From assembly GCA_036172665.1 (NCBI GenBank), contig CM069880.1, forward strand, positions 64,501 to 128,500: 64,000 nt of DNA. Direction: 5' to 3'. This stretch comes from Prosopocoilus inquinatus. Lineage: Eukaryota > Arthropoda > Insecta > Coleoptera > Lucanidae. Position numbers and translations under genes: made by a program. Shown here piece after piece: positions 1 to 12,460 of this stretch. The notes beneath the pieces are model-generated. The model had not been told where the DNA came from, made no database searches, and saw nothing but the letters and a program-made list of their open reading frames with translations. Positions within the stretch are counted from its first letter, which is position 1; every line of letters begins with the position of its first letter.

Positions 1-47
1 TGTGATGTATCTAATCGATCCTTACTTAGCTACTATGTTATTTGACG

Positions 48-64
48 TTTCGATGGACTCCAGT
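48..64 (+). other. CENP-B-box-like 17-mer (one of many)
   Basis: TTTCGATGGACTCCAGT occupies monomer positions 48-64. Against the known CENP-B core NTTCGNNNNANNCGGGN it keeps TTCG, the A at position 10, and C and G at positions 13 and 16, but has CCAG in place of CGGG. That is 7 of 9 defined bases. B, E and F monomers have it; A, C and D have TTTGGATGG or TTTGGACGG and lose the TTCG. A functional role is not shown. The match may be chance. Confidence 0.3.
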
Positions 65-274
65 AACTCTAATGTGAGATACGAAATTTTCTGACGCAGC
101 AGCAGCTGGAAATAGTTTTAAACGAAACAACACATTTTAGCGTTGTTCCTGTGATGTATCTAATCGATCCTTACTCATCTATCATGTTATTTGACGTTTG
201 GACGGACTCCAGTAACTCTGATGTGAGATACAAAGTTCTCGGACGCAGCAGAAGCTGGAAATAGTTTTGAACGA

Positions 275-296
275 AACAACACGTATTAGCGTTGTT
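275..296 (+). other. Short dyad at monomer end (exemplar)
   Basis: Monomer positions 126-147 contain AACAAC followed ten bases later by GTTGTT. In copies with the GCATTAGC core, pairing can extend to eight base pairs with a two-base AC bulge and an ATTA loop; in this copy the core is GTATTAGC, so one pair is a G-T wobble. D-type leaders (GCGATGTT) and the one-base-deleted GCGTGTTCC copies weaken it. It is a weak cruciform or hairpin candidate with no demonstrated role. Confidence 0.45.
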
Positions 297-1254
297 CCTG
301 TGATGTATCTAAACGATCCTTACTTATCTAACATGTTATTTGACGTTTGGATGGGCTCCAGTAAGACTGATGTGAGATACAAAGTTTTTGGACGCAGCAG
401 GATCTTTAAATAGTTTTAAAGGAAACAACACGTATTAGCGTTGTTCCTGTGCTGTATCTAATCGATCCTTTCTCATCTATCATGTCATTTGATGTTTGGA
501 TGGACTCCAGTAACTCTGATGTGAGATACGAAGTTCTCGGACGCAGCAGAAGCTGGAAATAGTTTTAAACGAAACAACACGCATTAGCGTTGTTCCTGTG
601 ATGTATCTAATCGATCCTTACTCATCTATCATGTTATTTGGCGTTTCGATGGACTCCAGTATCTTTGATATGAGATACGAAGTTCTCGGACGCAGTTGAA
701 GCTGGAAATAGTTTTAAACGAAACAACACGCATTAGCGTTGTTCCTGTGATGTATCTAATCGATCCTTACTCATCTATCATGTTATTTGAAGTTTGGATA
801 GACTCCAGTAACTCTGATGTGAGATACAAAGTTCTCGGACGCAGCAGAAGCTGGAAATAGTTTTGAACGAAACAACACGTATTAGCGTTGTTCCTGTGAT
901 GTATCTAATCGATCCTTACTCATCTATCATGTTATTTGACGTTTGGACGGACTCCAGTAACTCTGATGTGAGATACAAAGTTCTCGGACGCAGCAGAAGC
1001 TGGAAATAGTTTCGAACGAAACAACACGTATTAGCGTTGTTCCTGTGATGTATCTAAACTATCCTTACTTATCTAACATGTTATTTGACGTTTGGATGGA
1101 CTCCAGTAAGTCTGATGTGAGATACAATGTTTTTGGACGCAGCTGAAGCTAGAAATAGTTTTAAACGAAACAACACGCATTAGCGTTGTTCCTGTGATGT
1201 ATCTAATCGATCCTTACTTATCTATCATGTTATTTGACATTTCGATGGACTCCA

Positions 1255-3285
1255 GTTACTCTGATGTGAGATACGACGTTTTCGGACGCAGCAGAAGCTG
1301 GAAATAGTTTTAAACGAAACAACACGTATTAGCGTTGTTCCTGTGATGTATCTAATCGATCCTTACTTATCTATCATGTTATTTGACGTTTGGATGGACT
1401 CCAGTAACTCTGATGTGAGATACGAAGTTCTCGGACGCAGCAGAAGCTGGAAATAGTTTTAAACGAAACAACACGCATTAGCGTTGTTCCTGTGATGTAT
1501 CTAATTGATCCTTACTCATCTATCATGTTATTTGGCGTTTCGATGGACTCCAGTAACTTTGATATGAGATACGAAGTTCTCGGACGCAGCTAAAGCTGGA
1601 AATAGTTTTAAACGAAACAACACGCATTAACGTTGTTCCTGTGATGTATCTAATCGATCCTTACTCATCTATCATGTTATTTGACGTTTCGATGGACTCC
1701 AGTAACTTTGATGTGAGATACGACGTTTTCTTACGCAGTAGAAGCTGGAAATAGTTTTAAACGAAACAACACGCATTAGCGATGTTCCTGTGATGTATCT
1801 AATCGATCCTTACTCATCTATCATGTTATTTTACGTTTGGATGGACTCCAGTAACTCTGATGTGAGATACAAAGTTTTTGGACGCAGCAGAAGCTGGAAA
1901 TAGTTTTGAACGAAACAACACGTATTAGCGTTGTTCCTGTGATGTATCTAATCGATCCTTACTCATCTATCATGTTATTTGAAGTTTGGATGGACTCCAG
2001 TAAGTCTGATGTGAGATACAATGTTTTTGGACGCAGCTGAAGCTAGAAATAGTTTTAAACGAAACAACACGCATTAGCGTTGTTCCTGTGATGTATCTAA
2101 TCGATCCTTACTTATCAATCATGTTATTTGACGTTTGGATGGACTCCAGTAACTCTGATGTGAGATACGAAGTTTTCGGACGCAGCAGAAGCTGGAAATA
2201 GTTTTAAACGAAACAACACGCATTAGCGTTGTTCCTGTGATGTATCTAATCGATCCTTACTCATCTATCATGTTATTTGACGTTTCGATGGACTCCAGTA
2301 ACTCTGATGTGAGATACAAAGTTCTCGGACGCAGCAGAAGCTGGAAATAGTTTTAAACGAAACAACACGTATTAGCGTTGTTCCTGTGATGTATCTAATC
2401 GATCCTTAATTATCTATCATGTTATTTGACGTTTGGATGGACTCCAGTAACTCTGATGTGAGATACGAAGTTCTCGGACGCAGCAGAAGCTGGAAATAGT
2501 TTTAAACGAAACAACACGCATTAGCGTTGTTCCTGTGATGTATCTAATCGATCCTTACTCATCTATCATGTTATTTGGCGTTTCGATGGACTCCAGTAAC
2601 TTTGATGTGAGATACGAAGTTCACGGACGCAGCTGAAGCTAGAAATAGTTTTAAACGAAACAACACGCATTAGCGTTGTTCCTGTGATGTATCTAATCGA
2701 TCCTTACTTATCTATCATGTTATTTGACGTTTCGATGGACTCCAGTAACTCTGATGTGAGATACGACGTTTTCAGACGCAGCAGAAGCTGGAAATAGTTT
2801 TAAACGAAACAACACGTATTAGCGTTGTTCCTGTGATGTATCTAATCGATCCTTACTTATCTATCATGTTATTTGACGTTTGGATGGACTCCAGTAACTC
2901 TGATGTGAGATACGAAGTTCTCGGACGCAGCAGAAGCTGGAAATAGTTTTAAACGAAACAACACGCATTAGCGTTGTTCCTGTGATGTATCTAATTGATC
3001 CTTACTCATCTATCATGTTATTTGGCGTTTCGATGGACTCCAGTAACTTTGATATGAGATACGAAGTTCTCGGACGCAGCTGAAGCTGGAAATAGTTTTA
3101 AACGAAACAACACGCATTAGCGTTGTTTCTGTGATGTATCTAATCGATCCTTACTCATCTATCATGTTATTTGACGTTTCGATGGACTCCAGTAACTTTG
3201 ATGTGAGATACGACGTTTTCTTACGCAGCAGAAGCTGGAAATAGTTTTAAACGAAACAACACGCATTAGCGATGTTCCTGTGATG
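1255..3285. repeat. 10-mer (1,490-bp) partial higher-order repeat
   Basis: About 1,255-1,790 recurs at 2,745-3,280 with a shift of 1,490 bp (10 monomers). Shared markers include CTAATTGATCC (1501 and 2991) and TTTTCTTACGC. The monomers between the two copies are of C, D, E and F type. The segment 2,430-3,285 is found again at 7,943-8,798 (shift 5,513 bp, 37 monomers). Confidence 0.8.
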
Positions 3286-5564
3286 CATCTAATCGATCCT
3301 TACTCATCTACAAAGTTATTTGACCTTTGGATGGACTCCAGTAACTCTGATGGGAGATACAAAGTTTACGGACGCAGCAGAAGCTGGAAATAGTTTTGAA
3401 CGAAACAACACGTATTAGCGTTGTTCCTGTGATGTATCTAATCGATCCTTACTTATCTACTATGTTATTTGACGTTTCGATGGACTCCAGTAACTATGAT
3501 GTGAGATACGAAATTTCCGGACTCAGCAGAAGCTGGAAATAGTTTTAAAGGAAACAACACGCATTATCGTTGTTCCTGTGATGTATCTAATCGATCCTTA
3601 CTCATCTCTCATGTTATTTGGCGTTTCGATGGACTCCAGTAACTTTGATGTGACTTTCGAAGTTCTCGGACGCAGCTGAAGCTAGAAATAGTTTTAAAGG
3701 AAACAACACGTATTAGCGTTGTTCCTGTGATGTATCTAATCGATCCTTACTCATCTATCATGTTATTTGGCGTTTCGATATACTCCAGTAACTTTGATGT
3801 GAGGTACGAAGTTCTCGGACGCAGCTGAAGCTAGAAATAGTTTTAAACGAAACAACACGCATTAGCGTTGTTCCTGTGATGTATCTAATCGATCCTTACT
3901 TATCTATCATGTTATTTGACGTTTGGATGGACTCCAGTAACCCTGATGTGAGATACGAAATTCTCGGACGCAGCGGAAGCTGGAAATAGTTTTAAACGAA
4001 ACAACACGCATTAGCGTTGTTCCTGTGCTGTATCTAATCGATCCTTACTTATCTATCATGTTATTTGACGTTTGGATGGACTCCAGTAACCCTGATGTGA
4101 GATACGAAATTCTCGGACGCAGCAGAAGTTTTAAACAGTTTTAAATGAAACAACACGCATTAGCGTTGTTCCTGTGATGTATCTAAATGATCCTTACTTA
4201 TCTAACATGTTATTTGACGTTTGGATGGACTCCAGTAAGTCTGATGTGAGAAACAAAGTTTTGGGACGCAGCAGGAGCTGGAAATAGTTTTAAGCGAAAC
4301 AACACGTATTAGCGTTGTTCCTGTGCTGTATCTAATCGATACTTACTTATCTGTCATGTTATTTGACGTTTCGATGGACTCAACTAACTCTGATGTGAGA
4401 TACGACGTTTTCGGAGGCAGCAGAAACTGGAAATAGTTTTAAACGAAACAACACGTATTAGCGTTGTTCCTGTGATGTATCTAATCGATCCTTACTTATC
4501 TACTATGTTATTTGAAGTTTCGATGGACTCCAGTAACTCTGATGTGAGATACAAAGTTCTCGGACGCAGCAGAAGCTGGAAATAGTTTTGAACGAAGCAA
4601 CACGTATTAGCGTTGTTCCTGTGATGTATCTAAACGATTCTTACTTATCTAACATGTTATTTGACGTTTCGATGGACTCCAGTAACTCTGATGTGAGATA
4701 CAAAGTTCTCGGACGCAGCAGAAGCTGGAAATAGTTTTGAACGAAGCAACACGTATTAGCGTTGTTCCTGTGATGTATCTAAACGATTCTTACTTATCTA
4801 ACATGTTATTTGATGTTTGGATGGACTCCAGTAAGTCTGATGTGAGATACAAAGTTTTTGGACGCAGCAGAAGCTGGAAATAGTTTTAAACGAAACAACA
4901 CGTATTAGCGTTGTTGCTGTGCTGTATCTAATCGATCCTTACTTATCTATCATGTTATTTGACGTTTCGATGGACTCCAGTAACTTTGATGTGAGATACG
5001 AATTTCTCGGACGCAGCTGAAGCTAGAAATAGTTTTAAAGGAAACAACACGCATTAGCGTTGTTCCTGTGATGCATCTAATCGATCCTTACTCATCTATC
5101 ATGTTATTTGGCGTTTCGATGGACTCCAGTAACTTTGATGTGAGATACGAAGTTTTCGGACGCAGCAGAAGCTGGAAATAGTTTTAAACGAAACAACACG
5201 CATTAGCGATGTTCCTGTGATGTATCTAATCGATCCTTACTCATCTATCATGTTATTTTACGTTTGGATGGACTCCAGTAACTCTGATGTGAGATACAAA
5301 GTTTTTGGATGCAGCAGAAGCTGGAAATAGTTTTGAACGAAAGAACACGTATTAGCGTTGTTCCTGTGATGTATCTAATCGATCCTTACTTAGCTACTAT
5401 GTTATTTGACGTTTCGATGGACTCCAGTAACTCTAATGTGTGATACGAAATTTTCGGACGCAGCAGCAGCTGGAAATAGTTTTAAACGAAACAACACATA
5501 TTAGCGTTGTTCCTGTGATGTATCTAATCGATCCTTACTCATCTGTCATGTTATTTGACGTTTG
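2330..5564. repeat. Super-repeat X, copy 1 (pairs with 17,007-20,241)
   Basis: About 3.2 kb (21-22 monomers) matches 17,007-20,241 at a constant shift of 14,677 bp with no indels and only scattered substitutions. Rare variants shared by both copies include CATCTACAAAG, GACTCAACTAAC, GTGACTTTCG and GAAGTTTTAAACAG. The left break is near 2,328, where TACAAAGTTCTC here is opposed by TACGACGTTTTC there. The right break is within 5,545-5,564. Confidence 0.9.
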
Positions 5565-7326
5565 GATGGACTTCAGTAACTCTGATGTGAGATACAAAGT
5601 TTACGGACGCAGCAGAAGCTGGAAATAGTTTTGAACGAAACAACACGCATTAGCGATGTTCCTGTGATGTATCTAATCGATCCTTACTCATCTATCATGT
5701 TATTTTACGTTTGGATGGACTCCAGTAACTCTGATGTGAGATACAAAGTTTTTGGACGCAGCAGAAACTGGAAATAGTTTTGAACGAAACAACACGTATT
5801 AGCGTTGTTCCTGTGATGTATCTAATCGATCCTTACTTATCTGTCATGTTATTTGGCGTTTCGATGGACTCCACTAACTCTGATGTGAGATACGACGTTT
5901 TCGGACGCAGCAGCAGCTGGAAATAGTTTTAAACGAAACAACACATATTAGCGTTGTTCCTGTGATGTATCTAAACGATCCTTACTTATCTAACATGTTA
6001 TTTGACGTTTGGATGGACTCCAGTAAGTCTGATGTGAGATACAAAGTTTTTGGACTGAGCAGGAGCTGGAAATAGTTTTAAACGAAACAACACGCATTGA
6101 CGTTGTTCCTGTGATGAATCTAATCGATCCTTACTCATCTATCATGTTATTTGGCGTTTCGATGGACTCCAGTAACTTTGATGTGAGATACGAAGTTCAC
6201 GGACGCAGCTGAAGCTAGAAATAGTTTTAAACGAAACAACACGCATTAGCGTTGTTCCTGTGATGTATCTAATCGATCCTTACTTATCTATCATGTTATT
6301 TGACGTTTCGATGGACTCCAGTAACTCTGATGTGAGATACGACGTTTTCAGACGCAGCAGAAGCTGGAAATAGTTTTAAACGAAACAACACGTATTAGCG
6401 TTGTTCCTGTGATGTATCTAATCGATCCTTACTTATCTATCATGTTATTTGACGTTTGGATGGACTCCAGTAAGTCTGATGTGAGATACAAAGTTTTGGG
6501 ACGCAGCAGGAGCTGGAAATAGTTTTAAGCGAAACAACACGCATTAGCGTTGTTCCTGTGATGTATCTAATCGATCCTTACTCATCTATCATGTTATTTG
6601 ACGTTTCGATGGACTCCAGTAACTTTGATGTGAGATACGAAGTTCTCGGACGCAGCTGAAGCTAGAAATAGTTTGAAACGAAACAACACGCATTAGCGTT
6701 GTTCCTGTGATGTATCTAATTGATCCTTACTCATCTATCATGTTACTTGGCGTTTCGATGGACTCCAGTAACTTTGATGTGAGATACGAAGTTCTCGGAC
6801 GCAGCTGAAGCTAGAAATAGTTTTAAACGAAACAACACGTATCAGCGTTGTTCCTGTGATGTATCTAATCGATCCTTACTCATCTATCAAGTTATTTGAC
6901 GTTTGGATGGACTCCAGTAACTCTGATGTGAGATACAAAGTTTACGGACGCAGCAGAAGCTGGAAATAGTTTTGAACGAAACAACTCGTATTAGCGTTGT
7001 TCCTGTGATGTATCTAATCGATCCTTACTCATCTATCATGTTATTTGACGTTTCGATGGACTCCAGTAACTCTGATGTGAGATACGACGTTTTCGGATGC
7101 AGCAGAAGCTGGAAATAGTTTTAAACGAAACAACACGCATTAGCGATGTTCCTGTGAAGTATCTAATCGATCCTTACTCATCTATCATGTTATTTTACGT
7201 TTGGATGGACTGCAGTAACTCTGATGTTAGATACAAAGTTTTTGGACGCAGCAGAAGCTGGAAATAGTTTTGAACGAAACAACACGCATTAGCGTTGTTC
7301 CTGTGATGTATCTAATCGATCCTTAC
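5545..7326. repeat. Super-repeat Y start, copy 1 (pairs with 30,462-32,244)
   Basis: Twelve monomers match 30,462-32,244 at a constant shift of 24,917 bp. Rare markers shared by both are GGACTTCAG, GGACTGAGCAGG, GCATTGACG, GATGAATC and AACTCGTATTAG. The match ends where TTACTCATC here is opposed by TTACTTAGC there. Confidence 0.88.
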
Positions 7327-9089
7327 TCATCTATCATGTTATTTGAAGTTTGGATGGACTCCAGTAACTCTGATGTGAGATACAAAGTTCTCGGACGCAG
7401 CAGAAACTGGAAATAGTTTTGAACGAAACAACACGTATTAGCGTTGTTCCTGTGATGTATCTAAACGATCCTTACGTATCTAACATGTTATTTGACGTTT
7501 GGATGGACTCCAGTAAGTCTGATGTGAGATACAAAGTTTTTGGACGCAGCAGGAGCTGGAAATAGTTTTAAACGAAACAACACGTATTAGCGATGTTCCT
7601 GTGATGTATCTAATCGATCCTTACTCAGGTATCATGTTATTTTACGTTTGGATGGACTCCAGTAACTCTGATGTGAGATACAAAGTTTTTGGACGCAGCA
7701 GAAACTGGAAATAGTTTTGAACGAAACAACACATATTAGCGTTGTTCCTGTGATGTATCTAATCGATCCTTACTCATCTATCATGTTATTTGACGTTTGG
7801 ACGGACTCCAGTAACTCTGATGTGAGATACAAAGTTCTCGGACGCAGCAGAAGCTGGAAATAGTTTCGAACGAAACAACACGTATTAGCGTTGTTCCTGT
7901 GATGTATCTAGACTATCCTTACTTATCTAACATGTTATTTGACGTTTGGATGGACTCCAGTAACTCTGATGTGAGATACGAAGTTCTCGGACGCAGCAGA
8001 AGCTGGAAATAGTTTTAAACGAAACAACACGCATTAGCGTTGTTCCTGTGATGTATCTAATCGATCCTTACTCATCTATCATGTTATTTGGCGTTTCGAT
8101 GGACTCCAGTAACTTTGATGTGAGATACGAAGTTCACGGACGCAGCTGAAGCTAGAAATAGTTTTAAACGAAACAACACGCATTAGCGTTGTTCCTGTGA
8201 TGTATCTAATCGATCCTTACTTATCTATCATGTTATTTGACGTTTCGATGGACTCCAGTAACTCTGATGTGAGATACGACGTTTTCAGACGCAGCAGAAG
8301 CTGGAAATAGTTTTAAACGAAACAACACGTATTAGCGTTGTTCCTGTGATGTATCTAATCGATCCTTACTTATCTATCATGTTATTTGACGTTTGGATGG
8401 ACTCCAGTAACTCTGATGTGAGATACGAAGTTCTCGGACGCAGCAGAAGCTGGAAATAGTTTTAAACTAAACAACACGCATTAGCGTTGTTCCTGTGATG
8501 TATCTAATTGATCCTTACTCATCTATCATGTTATTTGGCGTTTCGATGGACTCCAGTAACTTTGATATGAGATACGAAGTTCTCGGACGCAGCTGAAGCT
8601 GGAAATAGTTTTAAACGAAACAACACGCATTAGCGTTGTTCCTGTGATGTATCTAATCGATCCTTACTCATCTATCATGTTATTTGACGTTTCGATGGAC
8701 TCCAGTAACTTTGATGTGAGATACGACGTTTTCTTACGCAGCAGAAGCTGGAAATAGTTTTAAACGAAACAACACGCATTAGCGATGTTCCTGTGATGTA
8801 TCTAAACGATCCTTACTTAGCTACTATGTTATTTGACGTTTCGATGGACTCCAGTAACTCTAATGTGAGATACGAAATTTTCTGACGCAGCAGCAGCTGG
8901 AAATAGTTTTAAACGAAACAACACATTTTAGCGTTGTTCCTGTGATGTATCTAATCGATCCTTACTCATCTATCATGTTATTTGACGTTTGGACGGACTC
9001 CAGTAACTCTGATGTGAGATACAAAATTCTCGGACGCAGCAGGAGCTGGAAATAGTTTTAAACGAAACAACACGTATTAGCGATGTTCC
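7327..9089. repeat. Mixed monomers between Y segments
   Basis: This stretch holds A2, C, D, A, C-hybrid, E and F monomers, all 149 bp. The part 7,943-8,798 copies 2,430-3,285. The part 8,792-9,089 resembles the first two monomers of the window. Relative to the second Y copy this locus differs by a net six monomers (the shift drops from 24,917 to 24,023). No gene or unique DNA is seen. Confidence 0.75.
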
Positions 9090-9238
9090 TGTGATGTATC
9101 TAATCGATCCTTACTCATCTATCATGTTATTTTACGTTTGGATGGACTCCAGTAACTCTGATGTGAGATACAAAGTTTTTGGACGCAGCAGAAGCTGGAA
9201 ATAGTTTTGAACGAAACAACACGTATTAGCGTTGTTCC
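9090..9238 (+). repeat. Satellite monomer subtype D (exemplar)
   Basis: Representative D monomer. It is recognised by TGTTATTTTACGTTTGGATGG and TACAAAGTTTTTGG. The last bases of the preceding monomer are almost always GCGATGTTCC instead of GCGTTGTTCC, so the exchange unit defining D starts before the anchor used here. D is typically followed by B, giving the order D-B-A-C in many blocks. Confidence 0.9.
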
Positions 9239-9834
9239 TGTGATGTATCTAATCGATCCTTACTTAGCTACTATGTTATTTGACGTTTCAATGGACTCCA
9301 GTAACTCTAATGTGAGATACGAAATTTTCGGACGCAGCAGCAGCTGGAAATAGTTTTAAACGAAACAACACATATTAGCGTTGTTCCTGTGATGTATCTA
9401 ATCGATCCTTACTCATCTATCATGTTATTTGAAGTTTGGATGGACTCCAGTAACTCTGATGTGAGATACAAAGTTCTCGGACGCAGCAGAAGCTGGAAAT
9501 AGTTTTGAACGAAACAACACGTATTAGCGTTGTTCCTGTGATGTATCTAAACGATCCTTACGTATCTAACATGTTATTTGACGTTTGGATGGACTCCAGT
9601 AAGTCTGATGTGAGATACAAAGTTTTTGGACGCAGCAGGAGCTGGAAATAGTTTTAAACGAAACAGCACGTATTAGCGATGTTCCTGTGATGTATCTAAT
9701 CGATCCTTACTCATGTATCATGTTATTTTACGTTTGGATGGACTCCAGTAACTCTGATGTGAGATACAAAGTTTTTGGACACAGCAGAGACTGGAAATAG
9801 TTTTGAACGAAACAACACGTATTAGCGTTGTTCC

Positions 9835-9983
9835 TGTGATGTATCTAATCGATCCTTACTTAGCTACTATGTTATTTGACGTTTCGATGGACTCCAGTAA
9901 CTCTAATGTGAGATACGAAATTTTCGGACGCAGCAGCAGCTGGAAATAGTTTTAAACGAAACAACACATATTAGCGTTGTTCC
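9835..9983 (+). repeat. Satellite monomer subtype B (exemplar)
   Basis: Representative B monomer, one of the most uniform subtypes. Diagnostic bases are TTACTTAGCTACTATG, GACGTTTCGATGG, AACTCTAATGTG, TACGAAATTTTCGG and GCAGCAGCAGCTGG (the last contains CAGCTG). It ends in AACAACACATATTAGCG, where other subtypes have CACGCATTAG or CACGTATTAG. It carries the C form of the TTTCGATGG/TTTGGATGG position and so holds the CENP-B-box-like site. Confidence 0.9.
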
Positions 9984-10132
9984 TGTGATGTATCTAATCG
10001 ATCCTTACTCATCTATCATGTTATTTGACGTTTGGACGGACTCCAGTAACTCTGATGTGAGATACAAAGTTCTCGGACGCAGCAGAAGCTGGAAATAGTT
10101 TTAAACGAAACAACACGCATTAGCGTTGTTCC
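9984..10132 (+). repeat. Satellite monomer subtype A (exemplar)
   Basis: Representative full-length A monomer. Diagnostic bases are TTACTCATCTATCATG, GACGTTTGGACGG, AACTCTGATG, TACAAAGTTCTCGG and GCAGCAGAAGCTGG. A monomers usually follow B monomers and are reached through the leader CACATATTAGCG. A variant with GAAGTTTGGATGG (called A2 here) takes the same place in some blocks, for example 9388-9536. Subtype names are mine, for use within this annotation only. Confidence 0.9.
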
Positions 10133-12367
10133 TGTGATGTATCTAAACAATCCTTACGTATCTAACATGTTATTTGACGTTTGGATGGACTCCAGTAAGT
10201 CTGATGTGAGATACAAAGTTTTTGGACGCAGCAGGAGCTGGAAATAGTTTTAAACGAAACAACACGTATTAGCGATGTTCCTGTGATGTATCTAATCGAT
10301 CCTTACTCATGTATCATGTTATTTTACGTTTGGATGGACTCCAGTAACTCTGATGTGAGATACAAAGTTTTTGGACGCAGCAGAAACTGGAAATAGTTTT
10401 GAACGAAACAACACGTATTAGCGTTGTTCCTGTGATGTATCTAATCGATCCTTACTTAGCTACTATGTTATTTGACGTTTCGATGGACTCCAGTAACTCT
10501 AATGTGAGATACGAAATTTTCGGACGCAGCAGCAGCTGGAAATAGTTTTAAACGAAACAACACATATTAGCGTTGTTCCTGTGATGTATCTAATCGATCC
10601 TTACTCATCTATCATGTTATTTTACGTTTGGATGGACTCCAGTAACTCTGATGTGAGATACAAAGTTTTTGGACGCAGCAGAAGCTGGAAATAGTTTTAA
10701 ACGAAACAACACGCATTAGCGTTGTTCCTGTGATGTATCTAATCGATCCTTTCTCATCTATTATGTCATTTGATGTTTGGATGGACTCCAGTAACTCTGA
10801 TGTGAGATACGAAGTTCTCGGACGCAGCAGAAGCTGGAAATAGTTTTAAACGAAACAACACGCATTAGCGTTGTTCCTGTGATGTATCTAATCGATCCTT
10901 ACTCATCTATCATGTTATTTGGCGTTTCGATGGACTCCAGTAACTTTGATATGAGATACGAAGTTCTCGGACGCAGTTGAAGCTGGAAATAGTTTTAAAC
11001 GAAACAACACGCATTAGCGTTGTTCCTGTGATGTATCTAATCGATCCTTACTCATCTATCATGTTATTTGAAGTTTGGATAGACTCCAGTATCTCTGATG
11101 TGAGATACAAAGTTCTCGGACGCAGCAGAAGCTGGAAATAGTTTTGAACGAAACAACACGTATTAGCGTTGTTCCTGTGATGTATCAAAACGATCCTTAC
11201 TTATCTAACATGTTATTTGACGTTTGGATGGACTCCAGTAAGTCTGATGTGAGATACAAAGTTTTTGGACGCAGCAGGAGCTTTAAATAGTTTTAAACGA
11301 AACAACACGTATTAGCGTTGTTCCTGTGATGTATCTAATCGATCCTTACTTAGCTACTATGTTATTTGACGTTTCGATGGACTCCAGTAACTCTAATGTG
11401 AGATACGAAATTTTCGGACGCAGCAGCAGCTGGAAATAGTTTTAAACGAAACAACACATATTAGCGTTGTTCCTGTGATGTATCTAATCGATCCTTACTC
11501 ATCTATCATGTTATTTGACGTTTGGACGGACTCCAGTAACTCTGATGTGAGATACAAAGTTCTCGGACGCAGCAGAAGCTGGAAATAGTTTTGAACGAAA
11601 CAACACGTATTAGCGTTGTTCCTGTGATGTATCTAAACGATCCTTACTTATCTAACATATTATTTGACGTTTGGATGGCCTCCAGTAAGTCTGATGTGAG
11701 ATACAAAGTTTTTAGACGCAGCAGGAGCTTGAAATAGTTTTAAACGAAACAACACGCATTAGCGTTGTTCCTATGATGTATCTAATCGATCCTTACTCAT
11801 ATATCATGTTATTTGGCGTTTCGATGGACTCCAGTAACTTTGATGTGAGATACGAAGTTCTCGGACGCAGCAGAAGCTGGAAATAGTTTTAAACGAAACA
11901 ACACGCATTAGCGATGTTCCTGTGATGTATCTAATCGATCCTTACTCATCTATCATGTTATTTTACGTTTGGATGGACTCCAGTAACTCTGATGTGAGAT
12001 ACAAAGTTTTTGGACGCAGCAGAAGCTGGAAATAGTTTTGAACGAAACAACACGTATTAGCGTTGTTAATGTGATGTATCTAATCGATCCTTACTTAGCT
12101 ACTATGTTATTTGACGTTTCGATGGACTCCAGTAACTCTAATGTGAGATACGAAATTTTCGGACGCAGCAGCAGCTGGAAATAGTTTTGAACGAAACAAC
12201 ACGTATTAGCGTTGTTCCTGTGATGTATCTAATCGATCCTTACTTATCTGTCATGTTATTTGACGTTTCGATGGACTCCACTAACTCTGATGTGAGATAC
12301 GACGTTTTCGGACGCAGCAGCAGCTGGAAATAGTTTTAAACGAAACAACACATATTAGCGTTGTTCC

Positions 12368-12460
12368 TGTGATGTATCTAATCGATCCTTACTCATCTAT
12401 CATGTTATTTGACGTTTGGACGGACTCCAGTAACTCTGATGTGAGATACAAAGTTCTCGC
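12368..12460 (+). repeat. 93-bp fused monomer (copy 1)
   Basis: A-type body is cut after AAAGTTCTCG and joined directly to the next monomer's CTGTGATG, losing 56 bp. The same junction recurs at 38,462 and 49,397, so it arose once and was copied. As 93 is divisible by three, the frame stays open across this join; that is why a 68-codon open frame appears here. The next monomer carries ATCAAGTTATTTGATC and GATGGGAG. Confidence 0.93.

Larger units (their letters stand above)
1..894. repeat. Six-monomer block matching 36,078-36,971
   Basis: These six monomers read B, A, C with TAAGACTG, a GTCATTTGATG monomer, E with GATATGAG, and a GAAGTTTGGATAG monomer. They match 36,078-36,971 in the same order, and the similarity ends at the next monomer. 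The first monomer's TTTTCTGACGC and CACATTTTAG are otherwise seen together only around 8,870-8,940, so the first two monomers here are closer to 8,792-9,089. Confidence 0.8.
9090..10579. repeat. D-B-A-C tetramer higher-order repeat (596 bp)
   Basis: The monomer order is D-B-A2-C, D-B-A-C, D-B. TTACGTATCTAAC recurs 596 bp apart (9561 and 10157). The same ten-monomer run is present at about 33,113-34,602 (shift 24,023 bp), including the rare GGACACAGCAG and CAATCCTTACG variants. CTCATGTATCATG marks the second and third D monomers. Confidence 0.87.

Noticed and set aside
329..338. TAACATGTTA palindrome in C monomers as a protein operator
   Set aside because: It is a perfect 10-bp palindrome but arises from one linked substitution in a satellite subtype; nothing nearby would be regulated.
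5440..5628. 62-codon open frame, with near-identical ones at 20117-20305, 21905-22093 and 23693-23881
   Set aside because: They are satellite monomers read through a B-A pair in which GTGTGATAC creates an ATAC/GTG start context. There is no ribosome-binding or promoter context, and 149-bp periodicity breaks the frame in every other copy. They are not genes.
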